A stretch of 64,000 nucleotides of DNA from a bacterium (GCA_029565675.1 JAKQNP010000021.1:1-64000), one strand, 5' to 3'. Shown: positions 42,618 through 51,645, numbered from the stretch's first letter. The notes: a model not told the origin generated them from the sequence alone. Program-made: numbers and translations.

Positions 42618-44078
42618 CTATTTCTCCATGTCTCGAGTTCTGATCCATTCCTCGTACAACCGATGCTGCGCCATATTCGGCTGATATGTTTTGCGCACGC
42701 GGATCCATTTGCTGGCCGCCGTTTGGCAGTCGGCGACCCAGCCTGCAGCGACTGCGGCGAGAATGGCAGCGCCTAGACAGGCGGGATCGATTGTCTCGGT
42801 GGTAATCCATTCAATGCCCAGCAGATCCGCCTTGATTTGCAGCCACAAATCGCTTTGTGCGCCGCCGCCGGTGGCGACGATGCGCTTGGGTCTTTGCCCG
42901 CCGCATACAGATGCCACCAGGATCGCCAGACTGGCGGCAGTCGATTCGAACAGCGCCCGGGTAAAATGGCCATGCTGATGACGCTTGTCGGTAGGCAGAA
43001 ATCCGGTCAGGTCAGGCCACCGGTGCGCGGCCGGACGGGCAAGCAAACCCTCGCTGCCGGCCGGCACTTTTGCTGCGAGTTTTTCGAGTTGTGGAATGGT
43101 CAGCTCAGTCGCATGGTTTTGCTGATACCATTCCACCCCTGCTGCGCCGTTGTCGTCAAACGCGAGCTGGTAGTGCTCGCCCGGCTCAAAGCCCGCACCG
43201 GTACAGCTGCCTGGTCGTGGAGAATAGTCGGCAACAAATCGGACGCACGCCAGTACGGTGCCGGTCGATTCGCTCAGGTCGGCGATCTGTCCTGCGCCTG
43301 CTCCCAGAGCTGCTGCCGGGTGATCGAGATTGCCTACGGCAAAAGGTACGCCGGGTTTGAGACCCAGCAGCGCTGCTCCGTTTCGGCTGAGTTTACCGGC
43401 CGGGGTTCCTGGCTGCAACGGCATGGACAAACTGAGATCGCCGAGATCGATCATTTCGCGCCGCCAGGTCAGGGTGCGCTGATCGAGCAACCCGAGCAGT
43501 GAAGCGGTGCCGGCGTCGCCGACGAGCTCTCCGGTCAGCGCCCAGGAAAGATAATCCGAGATGGTCATCAAATAGACCGCTCGTGCAAACAGCGCAGGCT
43601 GGTGCCGCTTGAGCCAATCGACTTTGGCCAGGCAGAACTGGTGCGATGGGGGAATGCCGATGCCCGTGTTTGGCAGAAAGTCACTTCTCTTGAACAGGGT
43701 GGCCAAAGAGTCAGTTTCCGCGGCCCTGTCGTCGGCCCACAAGATAAGCGGGGTCAACGGCGCCATGTCGCGGTCGAGCAGGAGAAACGAATTGGCCTGC
43801 GAAGCATACGATAACCCGCAAATCTGCTCCGGAGAAGCCGATGCCTGTCGGCATGCTTCGCTCATTCCCCGGCACAGCAACGCCCAAAAGCGGTCGACAG
43901 GCACCTCGCAGCGCGATCCATCGCCCCTATCTTTGGCGACAAAAATCCGACCCATGCCGCGCAATTCGCCTTGTCGGTCGAACAAACCCAGCTTGAAATA
44001 GCTGGTGCCGAGGTCGATGCCCAGAACCAAATCGCGTCGCCCTGCGGCGATCTGCGAATCATCAGTCGGTCTGTTCAC
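42618..44078 (-). CDS. FGGY-family carbohydrate kinase
   Basis: A 486-residue ASKHA-fold sugar kinase. The phosphate-1 loop is LVLGIDLGTSYFKLGLFD near the N-terminus, the substrate region is LSYASQANSF, a long hinge follows, and the phosphate-2 motif ATGGGAQSDLWLQI precedes the adenosine motif LGAAILAA. GTG 44078 has AGAGG 5 nt upstream; the frame upstream would overlap the ceramidase gene. The overlap of 17 bp with that gene and 3 bp gap to the symporter point to a single operon. Confidence 0.9.
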   Translation of the reverse strand: MNRPTDDSQIAAGRRDLVLGIDLGTSYFKLGLFDRQGELRGMGRIFVAKDRGDGSRCEVPVDRFWALLCRGMSEACRQASASPEQICGLSYASQANSFLLLDRDMAPLTPLILWADDRAAETDSLATLFKRSDFLPNTGIGIPPSHQFCLAKVDWLKRHQPALFARAVYLMTISDYLSWALTGELVGDAGTASLLGLLDQRTLTWRREMIDLGDLSLSMPLQPGTPAGKLSRNGAALLGLKPGVPFAVGNLDHPAAALGAGAGQIADLSESTGTVLACVRFVADYSPRPGSCTGAGFEPGEHYQLAFDDNGAAGVEWYQQNHATELTIPQLEKLAAKVPAGSEGLLARPAAHRWPDLTGFLPTDKRHQHGHFTRALFESTAASLAILVASVCGGQRPKRIVATGGGAQSDLWLQIKADLLGIEWITTETIDPACLGAAILAAVAAGWVADCQTAASKWIRVRKTYQPNMAQHRLYEEWIRTRDMEK

Positions 44079-45420
44079 GTTGACCTCTGCAGGGCGATTT
44101 GTCGCCGATTGTATTGAGCAAATGCATGGTTTCCGCGATAAAGAGTTGTCCGCTTTGCGGAGCGAATAAAGCGTTGCCGGCTTCATAGTAACCGTTTTCC
44201 ACCGCTTCCGGGGTGACGATATAGCCCTGCAATTCGCCGTTCGCCAGAGAGATGACAAAGGTGTTTTTACACTGCTTTTTCACCGCCAGGGCGTATTCGA
44301 CAAAGAATTCTCCGGGCCAGGCGATAAAATTCCATGGACCGATTTGAACCAGCTGGATTTCAGCCGGCAGACAGGATTGATAGATCGCTTCCAGCCGGTT
44401 CTCCTCTGCCGCGCGCGCCAGTGTCAGCGTTTCTTCGGCGCCAAAGATATCGCACTCAGCTGTGCGGATTTCCTGCGGCGAGGCTTTTTGTTCCTGTATA
44501 CGTTTGAATACCTGAATCGACTGCTGCAAAGCTTTGTGCGCGCTTTCGAGGGTGGGAATGGGCCGCCGCGGCAAATCGATGGCATGCGACCGGCTGGCCA
44601 GAACCGCTTGCGCAAAAAACGCCATTTGATCCAGACTGCGGGTGACCGCAGCGGCGAGGATACCGCCCAGGCGTTCGGCTTCGGCAAAAGTGGTGCCGCG
44701 GATCACATGCCTCGGGCTCTGATTTCCCGCCGGCCCGGTAAAGTGCAGGAGCGGGCAATCCGCGCCCAGCACTTGCTTCTGCAGGATTTTGCGCGTTTGA
44801 CCGGGGAAATCGGCGCTGATCAGCGTCGAATCCTCGTGCAAAACCGTCGGATGCATGGAACAGACCAGCAAACAGGCGAGGTTTTGTCCATTGCGCTTCG
44901 ATCTGAGCAGCAAAACCGGCGTCTGCGGATCAGCCGGACCGCCGGGATGATGGCGATTGGTGCCGATGCCGCTGCTGTCTGCCAACGCCAAACCGATTTG
45001 TGCAGGTTGTTCGTTTTTTACCGCGTTCAGTGCAGCCTCGACAATGCGGTCCTGCAGGAAATCGAGATAGTCGCGGTCCGCCGGCGGCACCAGCGGATCG
45101 CTTGCATTGCTGATATAATCGACGGTTACCGGCCCGGAATGGGTGTGGGTGGCGGCGATCAGGATGCTGGTTTCCGGAATGCCGGTCTTTTCTCTGATGC
45201 GGCTGCGGACGCGTTGCGCCAGCGCTTTGCTGATAAAAATCACGTCGTTGGCGATCAGCAGCACACGGTTCTGCCCATCTGATAGAAACAGAGCCGAACT
45301 CAGCAGCGGATCGTGCACACCGGTACTGATTCGCTCTACATGTGGGTAACCGTAGAGAAATTGCGGTGTCGGGGGTGTGATGTCGGTTGCCGCTGCGCCG
45401 GCGCTGATGGTTTTCTGCAT
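44062..45420 (-). CDS. Neutral/alkaline ceramidase-like (non-lysosomal) protein
   Basis: A 452-residue enzyme of the neutral/alkaline non-lysosomal ceramidase group, but without a signal peptide and shorter than secreted ceramidases (about 650-700). The zinc site pattern is present: AATHTHSGP with H-x-H, LLVCSMHPTVLHEDSTLISADFPG, and FTGPAGNQSP with the serine-like nucleophile region. It may be a cytoplasmic amidase acting on an N-acyl amino sugar rather than on ceramide. The ATG at 45420 lies at the edge of a tandem repeat. Confidence 0.82.
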   Translation of the reverse strand: MQKTISAGAAATDITPPTPQFLYGYPHVERISTGVHDPLLSSALFLSDGQNRVLLIANDVIFISKALAQRVRSRIREKTGIPETSILIAATHTHSGPVTVDYISNASDPLVPPADRDYLDFLQDRIVEAALNAVKNEQPAQIGLALADSSGIGTNRHHPGGPADPQTPVLLLRSKRNGQNLACLLVCSMHPTVLHEDSTLISADFPGQTRKILQKQVLGADCPLLHFTGPAGNQSPRHVIRGTTFAEAERLGGILAAAVTRSLDQMAFFAQAVLASRSHAIDLPRRPIPTLESAHKALQQSIQVFKRIQEQKASPQEIRTAECDIFGAEETLTLARAAEENRLEAIYQSCLPAEIQLVQIGPWNFIAWPGEFFVEYALAVKKQCKNTFVISLANGELQGYIVTPEAVENGYYEAGNALFAPQSGQLFIAETMHLLNTIGDKSPCRGQREQTD

Positions 45421-45801
45421 CTCAATATCCTTTATCCCAATTCACCTCAATGTGCATCGCGCTGGTCTCGCTGACGATGCAGTCCGTTTCCAGCGGCTGA
45501 GATGCTTTTTTGCATCTCAATAACCCTTATCCCAATTCACCTCAATATCCTGCGCGATGGTCTCGCTGACGATGCAGTCCGTTTCCAGCGGCTGAGATGC
45601 TTTTTTGCATCTCAATAACCCTTATCCCAATTCGCCTCAATATTCTGCGCGATGGTCTCGCTGACGATGCAATCCGTTTCCAGCGGCCGAGATGCTTTTT
45701 TGCATCTCAATAACCCTTATCCCAATTCACCTCAATGTGCATCGCGCTGGTCTCGGTGACGATGCAGTCCGTTTCCAGCGGCTGAGATGCTTTTTTGCAT
45801 C
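45417..45801. repeat. Four tandem 95-bp duplications of a gene junction
   Basis: Four units (45417-45512, 45513-45606, 45607-45701, 45702-45796; 94-96 bp) sit between the stop of the nagB-like gene and the start of the ceramidase-like gene. On the minus strand each unit repeats the last 24 codons of the nagB-like gene (LETDCIVSETIAQDIEVNWD), its TGA, and a start like that of the ceramidase gene (ATGCAAAAAAGCATCTCAGC). Units 1 and 4 share a variant (CAATGTGCATCGCGCTGG), as do units 2 and 3. The 95-bp period is not a multiple of 3. Confidence 0.93.
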
Positions 45802-46737
45802 TCAATAACCCTTATCCCAATTCACCTCGATATCCTGCGCGATGGTTTCGGTGACGATGCATTCTGTTTCCAGAAGCTGATGAATCGAGGACGGAATGCG
45901 CGGTGTGACCGGACCGTGCAGGACCAGGCGGGAAATCATCCGCTGCCAGGCGGTGGCGGTGTTGTGCACCGACAGCGTGTGCATTTCCAATCGCGCTTTT
46001 GATGCAACCACTTCGGCTGGCCCAATGGTGGCAGCTTTGGGCGGCACCAGAGCGATGTCGCCGCTCATGCCGAAACTGCCATGCAGCGAGTTTTGCGCCA
46101 GGGTAAAAGGGCTCAGGGTAACGATGCGCGGGCCCATCTTCATCCATTGCTCGAGGGGTGCGTCGAATTCCGGCGCATCCGGTTCGATAAAGGCGAGGTG
46201 ACCTGTCCACCCCGGCCCGCTGTAACAAATGTCGGCGTTACCGGCATCGGCGATCATGCGGCCGTAATCGTTGATGTTCCGGTTGTTTGGCGAATAAAAG
46301 TGACCCCGCGGCGGCCGCAATTTTTTATCGATCTGGTAATAGAAATTGTTGAGCATGGCATAGGCGAATCCTTGCGGCCAACTCTCCGGCGCGATTCGCC
46401 CTTCTTCATCGGCGTATTCGTCCATGGCAAAAGCGATCAAATTCCTGCAGTCGATCTGGAACTTGTTGATCAGATAGGCCACCTTGCGGTAGGTCGGGAC
46501 GGGGTTGGGAAGAATCATGACGATCTTTTCGCCTGCATCGCTCGCTCGTTTGATACGGTAAAACATGTCGGTGGCAAAGATGAAATCGGCTTCATCGTCC
46601 TTGACGATGCGGATACGGAATTTGGCATTGGCATGCCGGGTCAATTCCGTTTTTTTGATTTTGCGCACCCGTTCCAGTTCTTTTTGATCGCGAAACGGAA
46701 CCCATACTGACGGTTTGTAGGCAAAAGTTGTTTTCAT
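45802..46737 (-). CDS. Glucosamine-6-phosphate deaminase-like (NagB-like)
   Basis: A 311-residue protein of the NagB/6-phosphogluconolactonase superfamily, somewhat longer than typical NagB (about 266). Motifs: IVMILPNPVPTYRKV (phosphate-binding), AFAMDEYADEEG (general base region), and SGPGWTGHLAFIEP (NagB has GHIAFNEP). A later MSGDIALVPPKAATIGPAEV follows. It should convert glucosamine-6-phosphate or a derivative to fructose-6-phosphate and ammonia. ATG 46737 overlaps the NagA stop by 4 bp. Its own 3' end has been tandemly duplicated downstream. Confidence 0.85.
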   Translation of the reverse strand: MKTTFAYKPSVWVPFRDQKELERVRKIKKTELTRHANAKFRIRIVKDDEADFIFATDMFYRIKRASDAGEKIVMILPNPVPTYRKVAYLINKFQIDCRNLIAFAMDEYADEEGRIAPESWPQGFAYAMLNNFYYQIDKKLRPPRGHFYSPNNRNINDYGRMIADAGNADICYSGPGWTGHLAFIEPDAPEFDAPLEQWMKMGPRIVTLSPFTLAQNSLHGSFGMSGDIALVPPKAATIGPAEVVASKARLEMHTLSVHNTATAWQRMISRLVLHGPVTPRIPSSIHQLLETECIVTETIAQDIEVNWDKGY

Positions 46738-47918
46738 AGAGTTTTTTCCTCGGTCTGGCACCGATAGACCCATGCTCCATCGATGCAGGTGGCAAGACAC
46801 TGACCGGTATCGTCGATGACCGCGATATCGGCGCATTTATCGGTTTCAAGGGTGCCGGTTTGCTTTTCCCGGCCGAGCACCTTTGCGGCGTTGCTGGCCG
46901 TATATTTTGCCGCCCAAACCGGATCGATTCGGCATCCATGGATGAGATTGACAAAGGCTTTGTTCATGGTCAAGACACTTCCGGCAAGACAGCCGGCGAA
47001 TGGACCGCCCTGGAGCCTGGCGGCGCCGCCGCTGATTTGGTACTGCCCGCCGTTGGGAAAGGCATAAACCCCGTCCGGCTGTCCGGCTCCAGGCAGACTG
47101 TCGGTGATGGCGATCAGTCGATCAGGGCCGAGCACGCGCGCCGCCAGTTGCACGATCTCGGGAGCCACATGCTGCAGATCGCAAATCACCTCACAGGTCA
47201 GCGCGTCGTTGAGCAAAATGTGTTCGAGCAATCCTGCTCGCAAGACGCCCGGCTCTTTGAGCCCGGAGGGCTGGAAAGCGTTGAAAAGGTGCACGACATG
47301 CTGCAATCCCGCTTCCACATAGGAAGCGAGCGACTCGCCTGCTGCGATGGAGTGGCCGAGCGACGCGACCACCCCGTTTTGCCGCAACAAGCGGATCAGT
47401 TCGATGCCGCCCGGCAGTTCGGGTGAAAACGTCATGATCTTGAGCAAGTCGCCGATTGCATCGATGTATAACCTGGCCTCATCGAGATCGATCGGACGGC
47501 GTGTCGAACCATCCATGGCCCCTGAACTTTGCGGATTGATGAATGGACCTTCGAGGTGCACGCCGGCGATTTTTGCGATGCCGGCGCACTCTTTTTGTGC
47601 CTGGCGGGCGTGTTTGCCCAAATCTATAATCTGCGCGACAGACATCGCCGCTCCGGTCGGCAGAAAGGCAACCGTGCCAAACCGCGGTTGCATGCCCGCC
47701 ATACCGACCAAACCGGCAACATCGAGCGGCTCATACGGGCCCAGGCCGTGCATGTGCAGGTCGATAAATCCGGGCAATACCCATGCCTGACCGAAATCTT
47801 GCTGCGGATTGTCGCGGAACCGCCCCTCGCACACCTCTGCAATGCGGCCGCTCTCGACGCGAAGATGGCCGTCCATCACCTTGGTTGGAGTGACGATTCG
47901 CTCGGATCGGATGATCAT
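46734..47918 (-). CDS. nagA: N-acetylglucosamine-6-phosphate deacetylase
   Basis: A 394-residue amidohydrolase-superfamily enzyme. The metal-site elements are FIDLHMHG, HLEGPFINPQ (E ligand), SLGHSIA, VVHLFNA and ITDSLPGAGQ (catalytic D), all in the order expected for NagA. It deacetylates GlcNAc-6-P to glucosamine-6-P. ATG 47918 follows GGAGCGAAAACC. It overlaps the NagB-like gene by 4 bp, so consecutive steps are coupled. NagA here fits a route from N-acetylneuraminate or chitin-type substrates. Confidence 0.93.
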   Translation of the reverse strand: MIIRSERIVTPTKVMDGHLRVESGRIAEVCEGRFRDNPQQDFGQAWVLPGFIDLHMHGLGPYEPLDVAGLVGMAGMQPRFGTVAFLPTGAAMSVAQIIDLGKHARQAQKECAGIAKIAGVHLEGPFINPQSSGAMDGSTRRPIDLDEARLYIDAIGDLLKIMTFSPELPGGIELIRLLRQNGVVASLGHSIAAGESLASYVEAGLQHVVHLFNAFQPSGLKEPGVLRAGLLEHILLNDALTCEVICDLQHVAPEIVQLAARVLGPDRLIAITDSLPGAGQPDGVYAFPNGGQYQISGGAARLQGGPFAGCLAGSVLTMNKAFVNLIHGCRIDPVWAAKYTASNAAKVLGREKQTGTLETDKCADIAVIDDTGQCLATCIDGAWVYRCQTEEKTL

Positions 47919-47960
47919 GGTTTTCGCTCCATGTGCAAATCCCGTCGGCAAAGGCTCAGG

Positions 47961-49115
47961 TCAATCGAGTCTGATCGTTTGTTGTTCTTGCTGTGAACGC
48001 AAAGCTGCAGTGAAAAGCGCATGGCTCATCGCCGTCTCTTGTGGGGTCACGCACCTGGCAAAGGGCTTGAGTGGTTTTGTGCCGCTGAGTTCGGCCATGA
48101 AAGCAGCCCACATCTGCAGGATCGAATCGGAAAAACCGAATTCAAAAATCGCGCCGGTGTGGGTCGGATAAGCGGTCTCATTCCCCATATCGATCGATTG
48201 CCAGGCTTGCTCGGCGCCGTTATAGTCCAGTGTTTTCAGCAGCTTGGGATTTTTGGTGCTGAATCGGACCGCCCCGCGTGTACCGCTGATTTCCAGATAC
48301 CACGTGTTCTTCTCACCCGGGGCGATGCGCTGCATTTTCAGAGTCAGCGGAAAGGTGTCGGCTGCGGCTGTGTTTTCTCTGGCTTCGCAAAGCAGGGTGG
48401 CGTTATCCCAGGTTTCGCAGGGCACCCGGTTGCCGTTCTTATCCGGCCTTTCTCTGACAATATTGGAAAGCACAGCGCGCACATTGGTGATCTGCCAACC
48501 AGCGCGAAACGGTACATGACAGACATGCATGCCGAGATCGCCCATACAGCCGTATTCGCCGTTCGTCTCGATGCGACGCTTCCAATTGATCGGTTTGTTC
48601 GGATCGAGATCGCTCGAGTGCAGGAATCCCGCGTTTGCCTCAATGATGCGGCCGAATTGGCCGGCTTGCAGGCGATCGCAGATGCGCTGCACCGCGGGAA
48701 TAAATGGGAACTCTGAGGTGCAGCGCACAAAACAGTCAGGATTTTCCTGAACAGCCTGCAAGATACGGGCATTTGCCTGTCGATCGATGCCAAACGGCTT
48801 TTCGCCCATCAGATGTTTACCTGCCTGTAAAATTGCACAATAGATTTCTTCGTGCAGATGATGCGGCACCGCACAGAATACCGCCTCCACATGCGGATTG
48901 CCCAAAAGCTGGCGGTAATCTGTGGTCTGCTGCGCAATCGATGCAAGGCTGTCGGCATACCAGGAAAAAAGCGCGGGATTGGTGTCGCAGATTGCGACGA
49001 TTTCGGGTTGCAGCGGTTGATCGATCAAATGGTTCCAGCGTGCGGCATTGCTGGCGAATTCGCGGCCCATCAAGCCCAGACCGATAATGCCAAATCTGAC
49101 AGTTTTTTTGCTCAT
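47961..49115 (-). CDS. Gfo/Idh/MocA-family oxidoreductase
   Basis: A 384-residue Rossmann-fold dehydrogenase with FGIIGLGLMGREF (GxGxxG) at the N-terminus and the EKP motif GEKPFGIDRQ, followed by NWKRRIETNGEYGCMGDLGMHVCHVP (catalytic His region). The later beta-sheet domain ends AMSHALFTAALRSQ. It is a sugar (amino-sugar) dehydrogenase of unknown specificity. ATG 49115 starts one base after the aminotransferase stop; the longer frame upstream reads back into that gene. Confidence 0.87.
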   Translation of the reverse strand: MSKKTVRFGIIGLGLMGREFASNAARWNHLIDQPLQPEIVAICDTNPALFSWYADSLASIAQQTTDYRQLLGNPHVEAVFCAVPHHLHEEIYCAILQAGKHLMGEKPFGIDRQANARILQAVQENPDCFVRCTSEFPFIPAVQRICDRLQAGQFGRIIEANAGFLHSSDLDPNKPINWKRRIETNGEYGCMGDLGMHVCHVPFRAGWQITNVRAVLSNIVRERPDKNGNRVPCETWDNATLLCEARENTAAADTFPLTLKMQRIAPGEKNTWYLEISGTRGAVRFSTKNPKLLKTLDYNGAEQAWQSIDMGNETAYPTHTGAIFEFGFSDSILQMWAAFMAELSGTKPLKPFARCVTPQETAMSHALFTAALRSQQEQQTIRLD

Positions 49116-49116
49116 T

Positions 49117-50484
49117 TCAATATCCGAATTCTTTTTCAGTTTCAGCAATCGCTTCTTCGATGATGTCAAGGCCGAGTCCGGCATGGTGCTGGTCGATGAT
49201 CAGCGGCGGCGACATGCGGAGGATGTGGCCGGCCGGAATCCAGGCCAGGCCTTTGGCAAACGCTTTTTGATAGACCAGCTCGCCCGCCTTGTTAAAAGGT
49301 TCTTTGCTTTGCTTGTCTTTGACCAATTCGATGCCCAACAGCAAACCTTTGCCCTTGACATGACCGACAATCGGGTGATCCTGCTGCATTTTTTCCATCC
49401 GCCGCATCAGATAGTCGCCCACGACACGGCTGTTTTGCAGGAGATCTTCTTCTTCGATCACTTCCAGAGAGGCCAGGGCCGCTGCGCAGGCCATGGGATT
49501 GCCGCCGTAGCTCGACGAGGCGGAAATCTGTTCCAGCGCTTCAGAGTACTCTTCCTTGACGATCATCGCGGTCACCGGAAAACCGTTGCCGAACGATTTG
49601 CCGAACGTGACAATGTCCGGCAAGGTGTCCCAGTGCTGCAGACAGAGCCACTCACCGGTACGGCCCATACCTGCCAGAATTTCATCGTCTAAAAGCAGGA
49701 TTTTTTCTTTGTCACACAGTTTTTTCAGTTTCGGAAAGAAATCGTCGGGCGGAAAGATCGATCCGGCCCAACCTTGCGCCGGTTCCAGGACAAAAGCAGC
49801 CACATTGCCGGCAGTGCCTTCGAAAATGAATTCGCGGTAGAAATCGATATAGGCGTCGGTGTCGATCGAACCGTCCGGCCGGGTGAAAAGCGGACGATAG
49901 GGATCGGGGCGGGGCACCATATAGAATCCGGCGGTGCGGGTGGGGGAGTAGGAGAGCACGTTGCCGCGCGCCATCCGCGCACAGCTGACCGCCCCCAGGG
50001 TCTTGCCATGAAAGTCCCGAAAGCCGGAGATAAATTCATGTTTGCCGGTGATCACCCGGGCGGCGCGCAACCCCGCTTCCACTGCTGTTGCGCCGTCGCT
50101 GTAGAGTTGGATGCCGTTGAGCTTGCCGGGCAAGAGGTTTGCCACTTTTTCCACCAGCTTTTCCTTGACCGGTGTGGCAAAGTCGTGGCAGTTCATCAAC
50201 TTGTTCGCCCAGTAAGCCACTGCTTCCGAGACTTTGGGGTGACAGTGCCCCAGAGAAGTGACATAGATTCCGGACGAAAAATCGAGATAGCGATTGCCGT
50301 CTACGTCTGTCAGAGTGATGCCATGCCCTTCGGCAAAACAGACCGGAAAGAGCTTGACCTGCGAGCTCAGACCTTTGAAATAGCGCGATGTTTTCCTGGA
50401 CATTTCGGCTGATTGCGGACCGGGCAGGGGAGTGACCAAATGGGGGATCCCCTGTGCACTCGATTTCCACCAATCTTTATTCAT
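49117..50484 (-). CDS. Class III PLP-dependent aminotransferase
   Basis: A 455-residue pyridoxal-phosphate enzyme of the ornithine/4-aminobutyrate type. Seen are YLDFSSGIYVTSLGH, LYSDGATAVEAGLRAAR, EPAQGWAGSIFPPDDF, the Asp of LLLDDEILAGMGRTGEW and the PLP lysine in VTFGKSFGNGFP, ending RMSPPLIID. The amino-group donor and acceptor are not known; an amino-sugar or beta-alanine-type substrate would suit the locus. CAGGAGACCAGA precedes the ATG. It is the second gene of the island, about 100 bp after the repressor gene. Confidence 0.9.
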   Translation of the reverse strand: MNKDWWKSSAQGIPHLVTPLPGPQSAEMSRKTSRYFKGLSSQVKLFPVCFAEGHGITLTDVDGNRYLDFSSGIYVTSLGHCHPKVSEAVAYWANKLMNCHDFATPVKEKLVEKVANLLPGKLNGIQLYSDGATAVEAGLRAARVITGKHEFISGFRDFHGKTLGAVSCARMARGNVLSYSPTRTAGFYMVPRPDPYRPLFTRPDGSIDTDAYIDFYREFIFEGTAGNVAAFVLEPAQGWAGSIFPPDDFFPKLKKLCDKEKILLLDDEILAGMGRTGEWLCLQHWDTLPDIVTFGKSFGNGFPVTAMIVKEEYSEALEQISASSSYGGNPMACAAALASLEVIEEEDLLQNSRVVGDYLMRRMEKMQQDHPIVGHVKGKGLLLGIELVKDKQSKEPFNKAGELVYQKAFAKGLAWIPAGHILRMSPPLIIDQHHAGLGLDIIEEAIAETEKEFGY

Positions 50485-50583
50485 TCTGGTCTCCTGTTGA
50501 GCGATGTGCCCCGTTCTATGGGGTGAGGACGGGGTAGTGCATTCTGTTTCGCCCGTCTGCGGTGCTGCAAAGCAGCATGCAGG

Positions 50584-51345
50584 TCAGGCGATTAATAGGT
50601 TGATCTGGTTTTGTTTGTAAAGCCGAATGACATCCGCTTCGAGCTCTGCATCGGTGACAATCGCATCCGGCAGTGTAATGGGTGCAAATCTAAAAAGGGA
50701 GTTTTTTTCGATTTTGGCAGAATCGCAGAGCAGATAGACCGCTTCAGCTGCCTGGGCCATGGCAAGAACGATCTGCGCTTCGTTTTCATCATACGAAGTC
50801 AGACCGCTGGCCAGCGACAAACCATTGGTGCCGATAAACGCCTTGTCCGCATGGTAGGTCTGAATTTGCGCCAGAGCAGTCGGGCCATAGGTTGCCCGTC
50901 TTTCCGGCAAGATTTCGCCGCCGATGAGGATGACTTTGATCTGACCGTATCTGGCCATCTCGGCGGCGACCGACAACGAGTTGCTGATCACGGTGAGATT
51001 CTTTTTTTTGGCAAGAAAAGGGCAGAGATAGAAAACAGTGGTTCCGCAATCGAGCAACAGGGTTTCGTTGTCATCCACAAGGCCGGCGGCAAAACGGCTG
51101 ATGGCGGTTTTTTGCTCCCGCTTATGGTCAATGCGGCGGCCAAAGCTGAACAATTGATGGACCGAATCGTCGCGCATGGCACCACCGTGAGTGCGGATCA
51201 GCAATCCTTGCCTTGCCAGCTCTTCGAGGTCGCGGCGCGCCGTAATTGCCGATATGCTGCACTTGCCGACGATCTCGTCGATCTCGATCTCGCCGTTTTT
51301 TTCCAGCACCTGCAAGATATATCGACTGCGCGCTGTTTTGTTCAT
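50584..51345 (-). CDS. DeoR-family transcriptional regulator
   Basis: A 253-residue repressor. The N-terminal winged HTH (about 5-60, SRYILQVLEKNGEIEIDEIV, then SAITARRDLEELARQGL and RTHGGAMRD) is followed by the DeoR sugar-phosphate sensor domain (about 75-230) with DNETLLLDCGTT, LTVISNSLSVAAEM and FIGTNGLSLASGLTS. It heads the amino-sugar island and probably senses a phosphorylated sugar made by the kinase or NagA/NagB steps. Its promoter carries overlapping CGATCA-type sites, so autoregulation is likely. AAGGAGAGCG precedes the ATG. Confidence 0.93.
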   Translation of the reverse strand: MNKTARSRYILQVLEKNGEIEIDEIVGKCSISAITARRDLEELARQGLLIRTHGGAMRDDSVHQLFSFGRRIDHKREQKTAISRFAAGLVDDNETLLLDCGTTVFYLCPFLAKKKNLTVISNSLSVAAEMARYGQIKVILIGGEILPERRATYGPTALAQIQTYHADKAFIGTNGLSLASGLTSYDENEAQIVLAMAQAAEAVYLLCDSAKIEKNSLFRFAPITLPDAIVTDAELEADVIRLYKQNQINLLIA

Positions 51346-51366
51346 CGCTCTCCTTCAGCTGCAAAA

Positions 51367-51483
51367 CGATCAAATTCGATCATTAATTCAAGGAATGTAC
51401 AGAGAAATGATCGCAATGTCAACGCAATTTAACTGCATAAAAATGCATAACTGCGCGGATAAAATTTGATCAATAACGATCAT
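51367..51483. promoter_or_regulatory. CGATCA operator cluster
   Basis: Five copies of CGATCA or its complement lie between the DeoR gene and the divergent SDR gene: CGATCA at 51367 and 51377, TGATCG at 51408, TGATCA at 51467 and CGATCA at 51478. Spacing of 10-11 bp within pairs matches one helical turn. They are candidate DeoR binding sites controlling both directions. Confidence 0.6.
51394..51422 (-). promoter_or_regulatory. Sigma-70 promoter of the DeoR-headed operon
   Basis: On the minus strand TTGACA (perfect) and TACATT (4 of 6) are 17 bp apart. A TGATCG operator half falls inside the spacer, so repressor binding would block RNA polymerase. The -10 is about 48 bp before the DeoR ATG. 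Confidence 0.7.
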
Positions 51484-51645
51484 TCTTTTTGATGCGAAAC
51501 TCTCTGTTTAATGGGCACTTGTTGGGCAATAGGCGGGTATGAGATTTTGCTTGTAATTGTGCATAAAAGTGTTATTTCAATACAAAAGCAATCGATTATG
51601 TGCCGCAGTGCAATCGGTGTGCGGAACTATTGGCAAGGAGCCTGG

